From assembly GCA_035196065.1 (NCBI GenBank), contig CP136575.1, positions 1,962,769 to 2,026,768 on the forward strand: a stretch of DNA of 64,000 bases. The letters are read 5' to 3'. The notes under the pieces were generated by a model. It did not search any database. It was not told where the DNA came from and worked only from the letters and a program-made list of their open reading frames with translations. The stretch's first letter is position 1; each line of letters opens with the position of its first letter. This DNA is from Sphingobium sp. Lineage in GTDB: Bacteria > Pseudomonadota > Alphaproteobacteria > Sphingomonadales > Sphingomonadaceae. Position numbers and translations under genes: made by a program. Below are positions 18,332 to 26,827 of this stretch, one piece after another.

Positions 18332-18735
18332 AGCGGGGCATCGTCATCGGTGGCCTTATACTGTTGACGGCCCCGCTTGCCGCGCAGCAGGGTGCGCCGC
18401 CACCAAAGGCGAATGTGCAGCTTGAAGATCCGGTGCAAGAAGCACGCGCCCTTGAACTGATGGAACGACTGCGTTGCATCCAGTGCCAAGGCCAATCGAT
18501 TCATGACAGCGACGCGCCGATCGCAGGCGCAATGCGCCATGAGGTGCGCGTGCAGATCGAAGCGGGCAGGAGCGATGCTGAAATCGAATCCTGGCTGGTG
18601 CAGCGTTATGGCGAATGGATAAGTTTCGTCCCACCAACGCATGGCAGCGGTCTGTTCCTGTGGATTATGCCTCTTCTTCTTCTGGCTGCGGCGTTGCTGG
18701 TGGCGCGCGGCCGTTTCCGGAAAGAAAAAAAATGA
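18328..18735 (+). CDS. ccmH: Cytochrome c-type biogenesis protein CcmH (CcmL-type)
   Basis: A 135-residue exported, C-terminally anchored thiol protein of the heme lyase. The redox motif LRCIQCQGQSI (cysteines at about residues 50 and 53) is that of CcmH/CycL, followed by AMRHEVRVQIEAG and RYGEWISFVPP. A cleavable signal lies at the start and a single helix near residues 107-127. In this genome the TPR part is a separate gene (next entry), as in other alphaproteobacteria. Overlaps ccmG and ccmI by four bases each. Confidence 0.93.
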   Translation: MKRGIVIGGLILLTAPLAAQQGAPPPKANVQLEDPVQEARALELMERLRCIQCQGQSIHDSDAPIAGAMRHEVRVQIEAGRSDAEIESWLVQRYGEWISFVPPTHGSGLFLWIMPLLLLAAALLVARGRFRKEKK

Positions 18736-19385
18736 GTGGTTGGATCGCCATGGTACTGCTTGCCGCAATGGCCGGTGGGCTTGTATTGTTTGCGTCCAAG
18801 GCTCGGAAGCTGGTCTGGCAGCCATTGCTTGCGACTTTGTGCCTCGCGATGGCGGGTTTTGCCTGGCAAGCACGCCCGGCCTTGCCTTCGGTGCCAGCGA
18901 AATCCATCGAAGCAGAACGCGGCGCTGCCGATGCACTGTTGAAAATCCGCAGCGACATGGATGTTGGATTTGGTGTTGCGAAAATGTGGCTCGTCACTGC
19001 CGACGGCTTTGCGCGGAACGGCAATTACCGTGCGGCTGCAGGTTATCTTCAGGCAGGACTACGCGAGCATCCCGAGAATCCGGACCTATGGTCTGGCCTT
19101 GGGGTGGTGCTGCTTCTGGCAAGCGATGGCGAACTGACACCACCCGCGCAATTTGCCTTTGCTCGTGCGCGGGCGCTGGGCCCAGCCTATCCTGCGCCTG
19201 ACTATTTTGAGGGTCTGGCGGCGCTTTTTGCACGCAAACCCGATGAGACGCTGACGAAATGGAGGGCCGTACTGGAGCGCGCGACTCCGAAAGCCAAGTA
19301 TCGCACTGCTCTGGAGTCGCAGATTAGGGGGCTTGAAGCCATGCTGACGGCCTCCAACAATGCAGATTCTATGAATAGACCTTAA
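18732..19385 (+). CDS. ccmI: CcmI-like TPR protein (heme lyase apocytochrome chaperone)
   Basis: A 217-residue protein with two N-terminal membrane helices (about residues 3-20 and 31-46) and a periplasmic TPR-like helical region (about 85-205: ADGFARNGNYRAAAGYLQAG, LREHPENPDLWSGLG). This is the layout of CcmI/CycH, which holds apocytochrome c C-termini for the lyase. The ATG at 18732 overlaps the ccmH stop by 4 bases and is preferred over an upstream start inside ccmH. Assignment leans on position as much as sequence. It closes the ccm operon; 137 bases of AT-richer DNA follow before kup. Confidence 0.8.
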   Translation: MSGWIAMVLLAAMAGGLVLFASKARKLVWQPLLATLCLAMAGFAWQARPALPSVPAKSIEAERGAADALLKIRSDMDVGFGVAKMWLVTADGFARNGNYRAAAGYLQAGLREHPENPDLWSGLGVVLLLASDGELTPPAQFAFARARALGPAYPAPDYFEGLAALFARKPDETLTKWRAVLERATPKAKYRTALESQIRGLEAMLTASNNADSMNRP

Positions 19386-19522
19386 ATAATTCAGATATTT
19401 AAGTGGAATTTATGGCCGCTTGCTTTCGTTTGTAAGTGTGGTGGAGAAGTGCTATTCGCCCGCGCTCGCTGACTTCTTATTGAATTTGGCGGTTGGACCA
19501 TTGGTATCGCCTCGGGGGGCGC

Positions 19523-21466
19523 ATGGCAGAAACACAGATCGAAACCGCCGATAATGGAAATGGTCAGCAAGGCCATGGCGGGCATGGCCAGAAAAAAGCT
19601 TCGATACTGACGCTTTGTGTCGGCACGGTCGGTGTTGTTTTCGGCGATATCGGCACCAGCCCGATCTACGCTTTTCGCGAAACCTTTGCCGGGCATCACC
19701 CGATCAATCCGGATCCCGTACATATTGTCGGCGTTCTCAGCTTGGTCTTCTGGTCGATGATGCTGGTGGTGACGTTCAAATATGTTTTCACGATCATGAA
19801 AGCTGGCAACAAGGGCGAGGGAGGTAGTCTGGCCTTGCTCGCGCTTATCAGTCGAAAGACCGAGGGCGAGAAATGGACCGCGCCGATCATCATGCTCGGC
19901 GTGTTCGCGACCGCCTTGTTCTACGGCGACTCCATGATTACGCCCGCAATGTCGGTGCTCTCCGCGACTGAAGGGCTAAGCTATGTCCATCCCGGGTTCC
20001 GCGAATGGGTGCTGCCGATCGCCATTGCCATATTGGTGAGCCTGTTTCTCATCCAGGCCCGCGGCACGGCCAAGGTTGGCGCCTTATTCGGCCCGATCAT
20101 GCTGGTCTATTTTGCGACGCTGGCCGCGCTGGGGCTGGTCTACATCGTTCACATGCCTTCCATCATTTTGGAAACGCTGAACCCGCTCAACGCCATCTAC
20201 TTCTTCTATATTGATGGCTTCCGCGCCTTTGTGGCGCTTGGCGCTGTCGTGCTCGCTATCACCGGCGCCGAGGCTTTATATGCCGATATGGGCCATTTCG
20301 GGCGCCGTCCGATCAAGATTTCCTGGCTGTGGTTCGTTCTGCCGGCACTGATGCTGAACTATATGGGGCAGGGTGCGATGGTGCTGTCACTCAGCCCTGC
20401 CGAAGCGCAGCAGGTGATCAAGGACCCGTTCTTCCTGATGCTGCCCGATGCACTGCGTCTGCCGATCGTTCTGCTGGCAATCATGGCGACGATCATTGCC
20501 AGCCAAGCGGTCATCTCGGGGGCATTCTCCCTGACGCAGCAGGCGATCCAGCTTGGCTTCATGCCCCGCCTTAGTATCCGCCACACCAGCGAGAGCGAGG
20601 CAGGGCAAATTTACATTCCGACGATCAACTGGGCGTTGATGGTTATGGTCCTCATGCTTGTGCTGGTATTCCAGTCGTCGAGCAATCTTGCCGCCGCTTA
20701 TGGCATCGCAGTGACCGGGGCGATGTTCATCGACACCTGCCTGATTTCGGTCGTGCTGTTGTCGTTGTGGAAATGGCCGAAGTGGAAGGCACTCCCAGTG
20801 CTGGCGATTTTCTTCATCGTCGACATCGCCTATTTCGGGTCTAACTTGATGAAGGTGCCCAGCGGCGGATATTTCCCGCTCGTCGTAGGCCTTATCATTT
20901 TCACATTGCTGACGACTTGGTCGCGCGGTCGGCAATTGATGCGCGAGCGCATGGCAGAAGCGACCATGCCGATGGAAATTTTCATCAAGTCTGCTGCAGG
21001 AAGCGCACAGCGCGTGCCGGGTACCGCGATCTTCATGGCATCAGCCAGTTCGGGTGTTCCGTCGGCCTTGCTGCACAATATCAAGCATAACCGCATCTTG
21101 CACGAAAGGGTGATCATCCTGACTGTGGAAATTGCCGAAGTGCCTTTTGTAGACCCTGCCAACCGGACGAGTTGCAAGACCTTGGGTGAAGGCTTCTATC
21201 GTGTGATCATGCGCTTTGGTTTCCTTGAGGAAACCGATGTTCCAGCCACGCTGTCGACCGTCGATCTGTGCGGGCCACCATTTGACATGATGCACACCAG
21301 TTTCTTCCTATCGCGGCAGACTCTTATCTCTTCCAAGGTGCCGGGAATGGCGATCTGGCGTGAAAAAGTCTTTGCATGGATGCTACGCAACGCTGCCAAT
21401 GCGATGGAATTTTTCAAATTGCCTACGAATCGTGTCGTTGAATTGGGCAGTCAGGTAGAGATTTGA
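19523..21466 (+). CDS. kup: Low-affinity potassium transporter Kup
   Basis: A 647-residue Kup/HAK/KT family K+ uptake protein driven by proton symport. A hydrophilic Gly/His/Gln-rich leader (about 24 residues) is followed by the first helix with [18 protein letters not shown], the family hallmark, then about twelve transmembrane helices (to about residue 450) with [18 protein letters not shown] and a cytoplasmic C-terminal domain. The ATG at 19523 follows a G-run; a same-frame start 30 bases upstream is less likely. Confidence 0.93.
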   Translation: MAETQIETADNGNGQQGHGGHGQKKASILTLCVGTVGVVFGDIGTSPIYAFRETFAGHHPINPDPVHIVGVLSLVFWSMMLVVTFKYVFTIMKAGNKGEGGSLALLALISRKTEGEKWTAPIIMLGVFATALFYGDSMITPAMSVLSATEGLSYVHPGFREWVLPIAIAILVSLFLIQARGTAKVGALFGPIMLVYFATLAALGLVYIVHMPSIILETLNPLNAIYFFYIDGFRAFVALGAVVLAITGAEALYADMGHFGRRPIKISWLWFVLPALMLNYMGQGAMVLSLSPAEAQQVIKDPFFLMLPDALRLPIVLLAIMATIIASQAVISGAFSLTQQAIQLGFMPRLSIRHTSESEAGQIYIPTINWALMVMVLMLVLVFQSSSNLAAAYGIAVTGAMFIDTCLISVVLLSLWKWPKWKALPVLAIFFIVDIAYFGSNLMKVPSGGYFPLVVGLIIFTLLTTWSRGRQLMRERMAEATMPMEIFIKSAAGSAQRVPGTAIFMASASSGVPSALLHNIKHNRILHERVIILTVEIAEVPFVDPANRTSCKTLGEGFYRVIMRFGFLEETDVPATLSTVDLCGPPFDMMHTSFFLSRQTLISSKVPGMAIWREKVFAWMLRNAANAMEFFKLPTNRVVELGSQVEI

Positions 21467-21522
21467 TCCATTTTGGATTGAACAGCGCCAAGCCGGTTGC
21501 AATAGATATATGCCAGCGATAA

Positions 21523-21537
21523 GAACAAAGATAGAAC
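21523..21537. promoter_or_regulatory. Candidate SOS (LexA) operator
   Basis: GAAC (21523-21526), AAAGATA, GAAC (21534-21537) is the complement of GTTC-N7-GTTC with an A/T-rich spacer like the other sites of this window. It ends 13 bases before the ATG of the gene at 21551, a normal operator position. A chance match is possible for eight fixed bases, but the placement between genes raises its likelihood. Confidence 0.5.
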
Positions 21538-21550
21538 TATCGCTTGGATT

Positions 21551-22288
21551 ATGACAGTGACATCTGCACCTCTCCTCAGTCTTTGCTTTGGCAAGTCCGA
21601 AGAGGAAGTGAGAAAAACTATATTGGCTGCTGTTGCCCGCAATCCTCTGCTGTTTCTGGATGAACATGCAGGGCGCGCTGGTCGCGATCAGACAGTCATA
21701 TTTGAGGGTCTATCGTTCAAGCTGCAAATCGCGCGATCTCGCAAGCCAGCTTCGGCTCCCAAGACAATATTCATCTCGACCCAGCCCGATATGATCGCAA
21801 CCAGTGTCGCTATCGAGCTCGGTCCCAATCTCGCTGGTGGCCTTCGCATCCCTGCGATTGTGAAGGCATATCTTGAGTTTGCCTCGATCCTGGCGTCGGA
21901 AATTGATGCTGCCGCTGTTCGTGTTCATGCTGCCAACCTGATCTGTGGCGTTGATTATTTTCTAGAGGCGGTAACCTCTTATGTTGCCGGCGGACCGTTT
22001 CCGGCACTGGCGCTCATTGCTTTTGATCCATTGGAAAGCGGTAAAGGGTTTCAAACCACCGGGCTTGCGGCTTTTTCTGGTCAGGAGCTTGCATTTGAGG
22101 CCGACACCATGCCCAAAAGCGAGATGATGCGCAGGGTTGTCCGGTTGGTGCATGATATCGCTGCCAATGGTCCAATTGCCCATGCTGAGACATTGCCCGA
22201 TATCGACGAGGGTGCCTATATTGACGTGGTACCTCCTGATGCAGGCAGTTTGATGGTGTCGGCTTATCTCCGTTTTGGAGCAAAATAG
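21551..22288 (+). CDS. Hypothetical protein, DUF4261-like
   Basis: A 245-residue soluble protein that I cannot assign a function. The C-terminal half, with GGPFPALALIAFDP, TTGLAAFSGQELAFEA and a final IDVVPPDAGSL, resembles the DUF4261 pattern (TxGL..F.G.E.E); that is memory of the family rather than a search. No signal peptide, membrane helix or catalytic motif is evident. The ATG at 21551 has only a weak ribosome-binding site (GGA) and lies 13 bases after a candidate SOS operator. The next gene, an AHH nuclease, starts within about 32 bases on the same strand, so both may be transcribed together. Confidence 0.55.
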   Translation: MTVTSAPLLSLCFGKSEEEVRKTILAAVARNPLLFLDEHAGRAGRDQTVIFEGLSFKLQIARSRKPASAPKTIFISTQPDMIATSVAIELGPNLAGGLRIPAIVKAYLEFASILASEIDAAAVRVHAANLICGVDYFLEAVTSYVAGGPFPALALIAFDPLESGKGFQTTGLAAFSGQELAFEADTMPKSEMMRRVVRLVHDIAANGPIAHAETLPDIDEGAYIDVVPPDAGSLMVSAYLRFGAK

Positions 22289-22320
22289 GGATTCATCGCG
22301 GGACTGTTAACGCGCACAAG

Positions 22321-22854
22321 TTGGTTGTGAGCAACCAACACGTCCGTTCGCCAACAGCGATTTCCTTCCGCGAAGTGCGGGGGCGTTTTCCGGTTAGCGG
22401 GTTTCATTGCCATCACATCATTCCGATCGAGATTGTCGAGCGGCGCAGCCTTGCTGTTTTTTTCGGCCATGTCCGCGCCCACGGCTTTGATCCCAATGAT
22501 TTCAGCATAAACGGCACGCATCTGCCCAGCACCGAACTGCAGGCGGCGGCTTTCGGGCTGCCGCTCCACAGGGGCGGGCACCCCCGCTACAATGAAATGG
22601 TCGGTGATATGATTGCGCCTTTGACGCGCATGGATCCGATGCTTGCCAGTGCTGGACTGCGGCAATTGCAATTCAGGCTGCGCACGGCACTCCGCCCGAA
22701 TCGTGCAACACCCGTCATCAGGAGCAGGGGATGCTTCCCCGCAAATGCGGACTTCCGTCGCCTAGATGCCGCAGTGGACATGTTGTGGGGGACAGCAGCG
22801 CCAGTATTGGGTGCGCCTGACCCCGCAGTACTTTCCCGCTTGGCGATGCCTTAG
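22321..22854 (+). CDS. AHH-type HNH/endonuclease VII-fold nuclease
   Basis: A protein of about 177 residues whose N-terminal half carries the AHH nuclease pattern: FHCHHIIP (paired His), then DFSINGTHLP with the conserved Asn-Gly, and LHRGGHPRYNEMV with the later His pair. These are the metal and catalytic residues of the treble-clef HNH superfamily. The start is uncertain: TTG at 22321 or GTG at 22327 are the first usable codons and the frame is open further upstream. No toxin-delivery domain is attached, so it is a stand-alone nuclease. It ends convergently with the next leftward gene, overlapping by 4 bases. Target and role are unknown. Confidence 0.7.
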   Translation: MVVSNQHVRSPTAISFREVRGRFPVSGFHCHHIIPIEIVERRSLAVFFGHVRAHGFDPNDFSINGTHLPSTELQAAAFGLPLHRGGHPRYNEMVGDMIAPLTRMDPMLASAGLRQLQFRLRTALRPNRATPVIRSRGCFPANADFRRLDAAVDMLWGTAAPVLGAPDPAVLSRLAMP

Positions 22855-25157
22855 CTGCGCAACCGCTCGATCGCTTGGGCGAGCGCGACGTAGAGTTTGC
22901 CAACATCCGAGGACAGGATGGTAACGCCAATGGCATTGCCGTCCCTTGTGCTCAACAAAACGCGCATCATGGCTTCAAAATCATGGATATAGCGGTTCAC
23001 ATTCTCGCGAAACTCGGCGTCATCATCATAATGGGCGCCGACCGCCTTTACTTCACCGCTATCGAGCAGACGCACCGCGCGGCGGGTGAACACTCCGCGA
23101 TCACCTTTCAGATAGGCCGCCCATGACGTATCGGTGACATCGTTCGAGAGGATCTTGGCGACATCAATTGCCGCTGAATTTAGAGACTCTGTCAGCAGAG
23201 CCATACGCCGGGTAAAGCCTTCATCGTCGATCCCGGCAAAGCTGCCATGGGCCTGAGCAATGCGCTGTTCAAGATTGCCGACCATTTCCTGAAGCTGGGC
23301 AAGCTGGTCATGAATGCGTGTATCAATGGCATCAGAGAGCGTCAGATTGCGCTGCAACGCATCCTGCATAGCCGAATCCATCGCCTGCACTTGTTCGGCG
23401 ACCGCCGCGGCGAGGGCGTCTTTATTGCGCTCACTGATCGAGCCTGCAATTTCATTGAGCTCATCCTCAACAATCTTGCGACTGGATTCGGCTGCCTGCC
23501 GCGTCGTTTCGCGCACACGCAACAGAGATGCGACAAGCTGGCCATTGGCAGTTTCGACCATGTCGTCGATGACCGTGCTTGTATGGCCAAGTGCGGCCGA
23601 CAATGCATCAAGCTGCTCATGCCGCTGCCCCAATGCGGTATCGGTGGCCACTGACAGGTTTTCCACCGCGCTTTGCTGCTCAGCAACAAGCCCTTCGATG
23701 GCCGCAATGCGTTCCGACAGGGTAATGGTTCCTTGGTCGGCTGCCTCTATCTCGTCAGTCAGGGCGGCGAGGATGGAGCGGTTGGCATCAAATTGTTCGG
23801 CAATTTTCTCGATGGCTAATGGCACGACGCCGCCTGCATCCGCAGCAATGCGTTCCAATAGATCGATCAGGTTTTGCGAGGTCTTGATCAACTCACTGCT
23901 ATGCAGCCGGTTACCTTCCAGCGCGCCGGACAGTTCGGTATTTTTCTCAACGAGCGCGCTGACCGCAAAGGCCAGTTTGGCAATGCGATCGGTGGCGTCA
24001 CTATCCAGATCAGACAGGCTTTCGCGGCTTTGATCGATGAGTTCCGAAAGCCTTGCGGCTGCCTGGATCGACGCTTCATCTTGTTGAACGACCGTCGCGG
24101 TCAACCGTTCGCAAGCCGCCTGCATCGACGCCAATATGGCATCAAGTTGCTTTTCACTTTCTTCGAGGCGCCGGTCGACATTCCGCGTCGCATCGGAAAG
24201 CCGGCGCTCGATACTGGTGATATTCTTGTCAAAACCGTCGAATAGTGGCTTGGCCGCTGTCCGGCTGTTATCGACACTTGCCTGCAAACGTGCCGCAGCA
24301 ATGGTCAAACGGCTTTCCAGGTCGACCGCAGACTTTGAAATATGGCTGCCAAGTGCCGTCATGGCGTCATTCGTTGTCGCTGTCTGACTGGCAACCTGCT
24401 GAAGCGTCGTCAATATCGCCTGAATTTGGGTATGGGCACTGTTGCCCGCGATGCCGATCTGATTGGTCGCGTCTTTCGCGGCGCTGGAAACAACCGGCAA
24501 ATGGTTGCGCAATTGCTCCAGATTGGTGACCGCAGCATTGCTGGTAGCCTCAAGAATTCGGGCCTTCTCGTCGGCATCGCCAAGCGCGTGGCTCAATGTC
24601 TCAGCCGCTTCGGTCAGCCGCTGTGCAGAGACGCGGCCGACGCTTTCAAGTTCACGGGCATTTTCGGCAAGGAAGGACCGGGCGAGCGAAATCTCTCCGT
24701 TGATACGCTGCATGCGTTGTTCAAGCTGTTCGCTCTCAATCCGCAATTGCAACGCCGCATCTCCAAAACGGCGAACCTCGCGCCTACTCATGCGCATGGC
24801 AATCAACCAGCACACGCCAACCAGCGCCGCCGGCACCGACCATGATACGATCAGTTCGGATATCCGCGCCGGCGCGGGTATCGCACGCAATTCGGGAAAA
24901 TGTGCCCAGATGAAGAAGCCGGTCCAGCCTAAAGCGGCGACGGTCAGCACTGTAATCAATAAGATCGTCGGCCAGTTGCGCGGCTGCGGTTCATCGACAG
25001 CCTCCCAGTCGATCGCATCCAGATCGGTCGTGAAAGCCTCGTCCCGATCGAGGTTCTCGATGCTTTGATCAGCTTCACTGGCGATCAATGCTGCGTCGTG
25101 CGAAGCAGTTCCATTGCCGGAACGGCTGAGATCGATGATTTTTGACCGAGCTGCCAT
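22851..25157 (-). CDS. Large two-TM coiled-coil protein, TipN-like layout
   Basis: A 768-residue protein with an acidic cytoplasmic N-terminus (about 60 residues), two transmembrane helices (about residues 63-88 and 105-123), and a long alanine- and serine-rich region of predicted coiled coil from about 130 to 655. It ends in a compact domain with SNDVTDTSWAAYLKGDRGVF, TRRAVRLLDSGE and NRYIHDFEAMMRVLLSTRDG. This order, two N-terminal helices then a long coiled coil, is that of the Caulobacter polarity factor TipN, and proteins like this in sphingomonads are often left as hypothetical or ATPase. No Walker motif is present, so ATPase is not supported. The C-terminal domain looks like the conserved functional part. 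Polarity or division-site organiser is an inference. Confidence 0.5.
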   Translation of the reverse strand: MAARSKIIDLSRSGNGTASHDAALIASEADQSIENLDRDEAFTTDLDAIDWEAVDEPQPRNWPTILLITVLTVAALGWTGFFIWAHFPELRAIPAPARISELIVSWSVPAALVGVCWLIAMRMSRREVRRFGDAALQLRIESEQLEQRMQRINGEISLARSFLAENARELESVGRVSAQRLTEAAETLSHALGDADEKARILEATSNAAVTNLEQLRNHLPVVSSAAKDATNQIGIAGNSAHTQIQAILTTLQQVASQTATTNDAMTALGSHISKSAVDLESRLTIAAARLQASVDNSRTAAKPLFDGFDKNITSIERRLSDATRNVDRRLEESEKQLDAILASMQAACERLTATVVQQDEASIQAAARLSELIDQSRESLSDLDSDATDRIAKLAFAVSALVEKNTELSGALEGNRLHSSELIKTSQNLIDLLERIAADAGGVVPLAIEKIAEQFDANRSILAALTDEIEAADQGTITLSERIAAIEGLVAEQQSAVENLSVATDTALGQRHEQLDALSAALGHTSTVIDDMVETANGQLVASLLRVRETTRQAAESSRKIVEDELNEIAGSISERNKDALAAAVAEQVQAMDSAMQDALQRNLTLSDAIDTRIHDQLAQLQEMVGNLEQRIAQAHGSFAGIDDEGFTRRMALLTESLNSAAIDVAKILSNDVTDTSWAAYLKGDRGVFTRRAVRLLDSGEVKAVGAHYDDDAEFRENVNRYIHDFEAMMRVLLSTRDGNAIGVTILSSDVGKLYVALAQAIERLRS

Positions 25158-25227
25158 GGTTGGTCATTTACCATATTTTTGGCGTATCGAAACGCAAAGT
25201 TAACGGCATGGGCGATATTGATCGATT

Positions 25228-25545
25228 ATGTCGATGGATTATGGCGCTTTTGACACAGCCTTGAATCAGGCTTCGGGTAATGACCCGGCGCTTGCCGATG
25301 AATTGCGGCAGGTGTTTCTGGAAAGCGCATGGCGGCAGCTAGATCTTCTCGGCAGGGCGCGGTGCGATGCCAATTGGCAATATAGTTGCTATCGCCTGAA
25401 GGGGCTGGCGGCGAGTTTTGGTGCCATTGAGTTAATGCGGCTTGCCGATGCAGGCGGGGCGGGAGCGCCCGGCGATCCGGTTGTTATTCGCAGAATTGGA
25501 AAATGCATCACGGAAATTGAGGACTGCATGCCGGCTGGCCGCTGA
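25228..25545 (+). CDS. Hpt-like protein lacking the phospho-histidine
   Basis: A 105-residue, all-helical protein aligning with histidine phosphotransfer domains. The motif that is normally A-H-x-L-K-G-x-A-A-S-x-G-A reads CYRLKGLAASFGA here, so the phosphorylated His is Tyr55 (codon TAT at 25390-25392, one base from CAT). The rest of the motif, including the Lys and Gly that follow, is intact, and the N-terminal DPALADELRQVFLESAWRQL matches helix A of Hpt proteins. It cannot act as an ordinary His phosphotransfer protein. It may be a binding decoy or structural partner. It starts a rightward run of four genes including a kinase-like protein that also lacks its His. Confidence 0.6.
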   Translation: MSMDYGAFDTALNQASGNDPALADELRQVFLESAWRQLDLLGRARCDANWQYSCYRLKGLAASFGAIELMRLADAGGAGAPGDPVVIRRIGKCITEIEDCMPAGR

Positions 25546-25611
25546 CGTCGTTGCGAAGTCCATCCATCGGATTTCGCTTGGCATTTCCGACTGTGTCGCC
25601 ATATCGGGCGA

Positions 25612-26778
25612 ATGTTTGACGAAATCGTCTCGACGTCCAAAATTGAAAAGGCATTGCTCTGCGTTGATGCAGCAACCGCGCAGGAACTGGCCGGTCGCAC
25701 GGTGTTAGGACAGTCCGTTCTGTTCCATCAGATCAAGTTACTTGAACGCATTGGCGTCGAGGAAATTGCAATTGCAGTAGAGACGATACCTGCCGAATAT
25801 CCGGGGTTGGTAGACCGACTGCGCGCCGAAGGGATGCATGTGTCGTTGCTGCGCAGTGGGGCAGAGGTTGCAGCCTATGGCCAGTCTGCGGGGCTTTATC
25901 TTGTTCAGGATGCCGCGATTTGGGCGAGCGCAGATATTCTTTCGGGATTCATGCAATGTAGTGCGCCTGTGGTCGCTGTTCTGCAGGAGGAGCCGGGTTG
26001 GGCCGCCTTCGAGCGAATCGACCTAAACCGTCGTTGGGCAGGCATCGCGGTCGTTGATGCGACATTGCTGAAGAACAGCAGCGCATTGCCTGATGGCTGG
26101 AGCCTTGGCTCCTTCCTGATGCGCAGCGCTTTGCAGGCTGGCTATCATGATACGATGATATCAGGCCAGGCCGGCACTATCTTGCTGTATCGGGCTTCGG
26201 CAGCCACGCAATCCGATCTGGAAATGCTCGCGCGTCCGAAACGCGCAACCAGCGGAATGGTTGAAGCTGCACTGGGCCAAGTTGCCGACAAGGGGCTATC
26301 GGTTCTGGGGCACCATGGCTGGTATCGCCCGCTTGCCCAATGGACAGGTGCCACAACTGCAGTTCTGGCGTTGGTTGCTAGTATATTTCACTATGTAACA
26401 ATAAGTTATATTCTTGCCCTCATATCTGTTGTCGGGCTTTATTGGCGACGGCATTTGCAATCGTCGGAATACCGCAAGGAAGAGCCTTTGTGGCAAAGCG
26501 TCGCTGTGATCGCTATCTTGCTCGCAACCTTCGCTGTCCTTCTGTCCGCGGAAACTTACATCGGCGATGCCATTTTCCACTGCGCAGTCGCCGCCGGTCT
26601 GCTCTGGTTGCATCAGCGCAGCGTGCAATCGCGCCTCGGCGCTGAACTGTCGCCATTGGTGATCGTAGTTCTGCTGTTAGGCGGCCATCTTGCGGGTTTT
26701 GGTCTGTGGTCGGTGAAACTGGTAATTGCAGCCATGCTGGCGGCATTGTTGGTGTCGCAGAAGTTAAATCCAAATTAA
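25612..26778 (+). CDS. Membrane protein with degenerate nucleotidyltransferase-like domain
   Basis: A 388-residue protein of unknown function. The first about 200 residues look like a nucleotidyltransferase fold, with VLGQSVLFHQIKLLERIGVEEIAI recalling the lid region of sugar-phosphate nucleotidyltransferases, but the glycine-rich GGxGTR loop is absent. The rest holds about five or six transmembrane helices (from about residue 243). The fusion resembles in outline bifunctional enzymes with a nucleotidyltransferase plus a CDP-alcohol phosphotransferase, yet the DG..AR....G...D...D signature of the latter is missing. It is therefore either a pseudo-enzyme or another family. ATG at 25612 is 66 bases after the Hpt-like gene. 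Confidence 0.45.
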   Translation: MFDEIVSTSKIEKALLCVDAATAQELAGRTVLGQSVLFHQIKLLERIGVEEIAIAVETIPAEYPGLVDRLRAEGMHVSLLRSGAEVAAYGQSAGLYLVQDAAIWASADILSGFMQCSAPVVAVLQEEPGWAAFERIDLNRRWAGIAVVDATLLKNSSALPDGWSLGSFLMRSALQAGYHDTMISGQAGTILLYRASAATQSDLEMLARPKRATSGMVEAALGQVADKGLSVLGHHGWYRPLAQWTGATTAVLALVASIFHYVTISYILALISVVGLYWRRHLQSSEYRKEEPLWQSVAVIAILLATFAVLLSAETYIGDAIFHCAVAAGLLWLHQRSVQSRLGAELSPLVIVVLLLGGHLAGFGLWSVKLVIAAMLAALLVSQKLNPN

Positions 26779-26827
26779 CTGTAAACCGCTAACGAGCACC
26801 AACGAAGATGCGGAAACGGAATCTGCC

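Noticed and set aside
21451-21642. A leftward short hydrophobic frame (LSLFLSLAYIY) between kup and the DUF4261-like gene
   Set aside because: No start codon or ribosome site near the hydrophobic part; it needs to begin inside the opposite gene and covers the candidate SOS operator.
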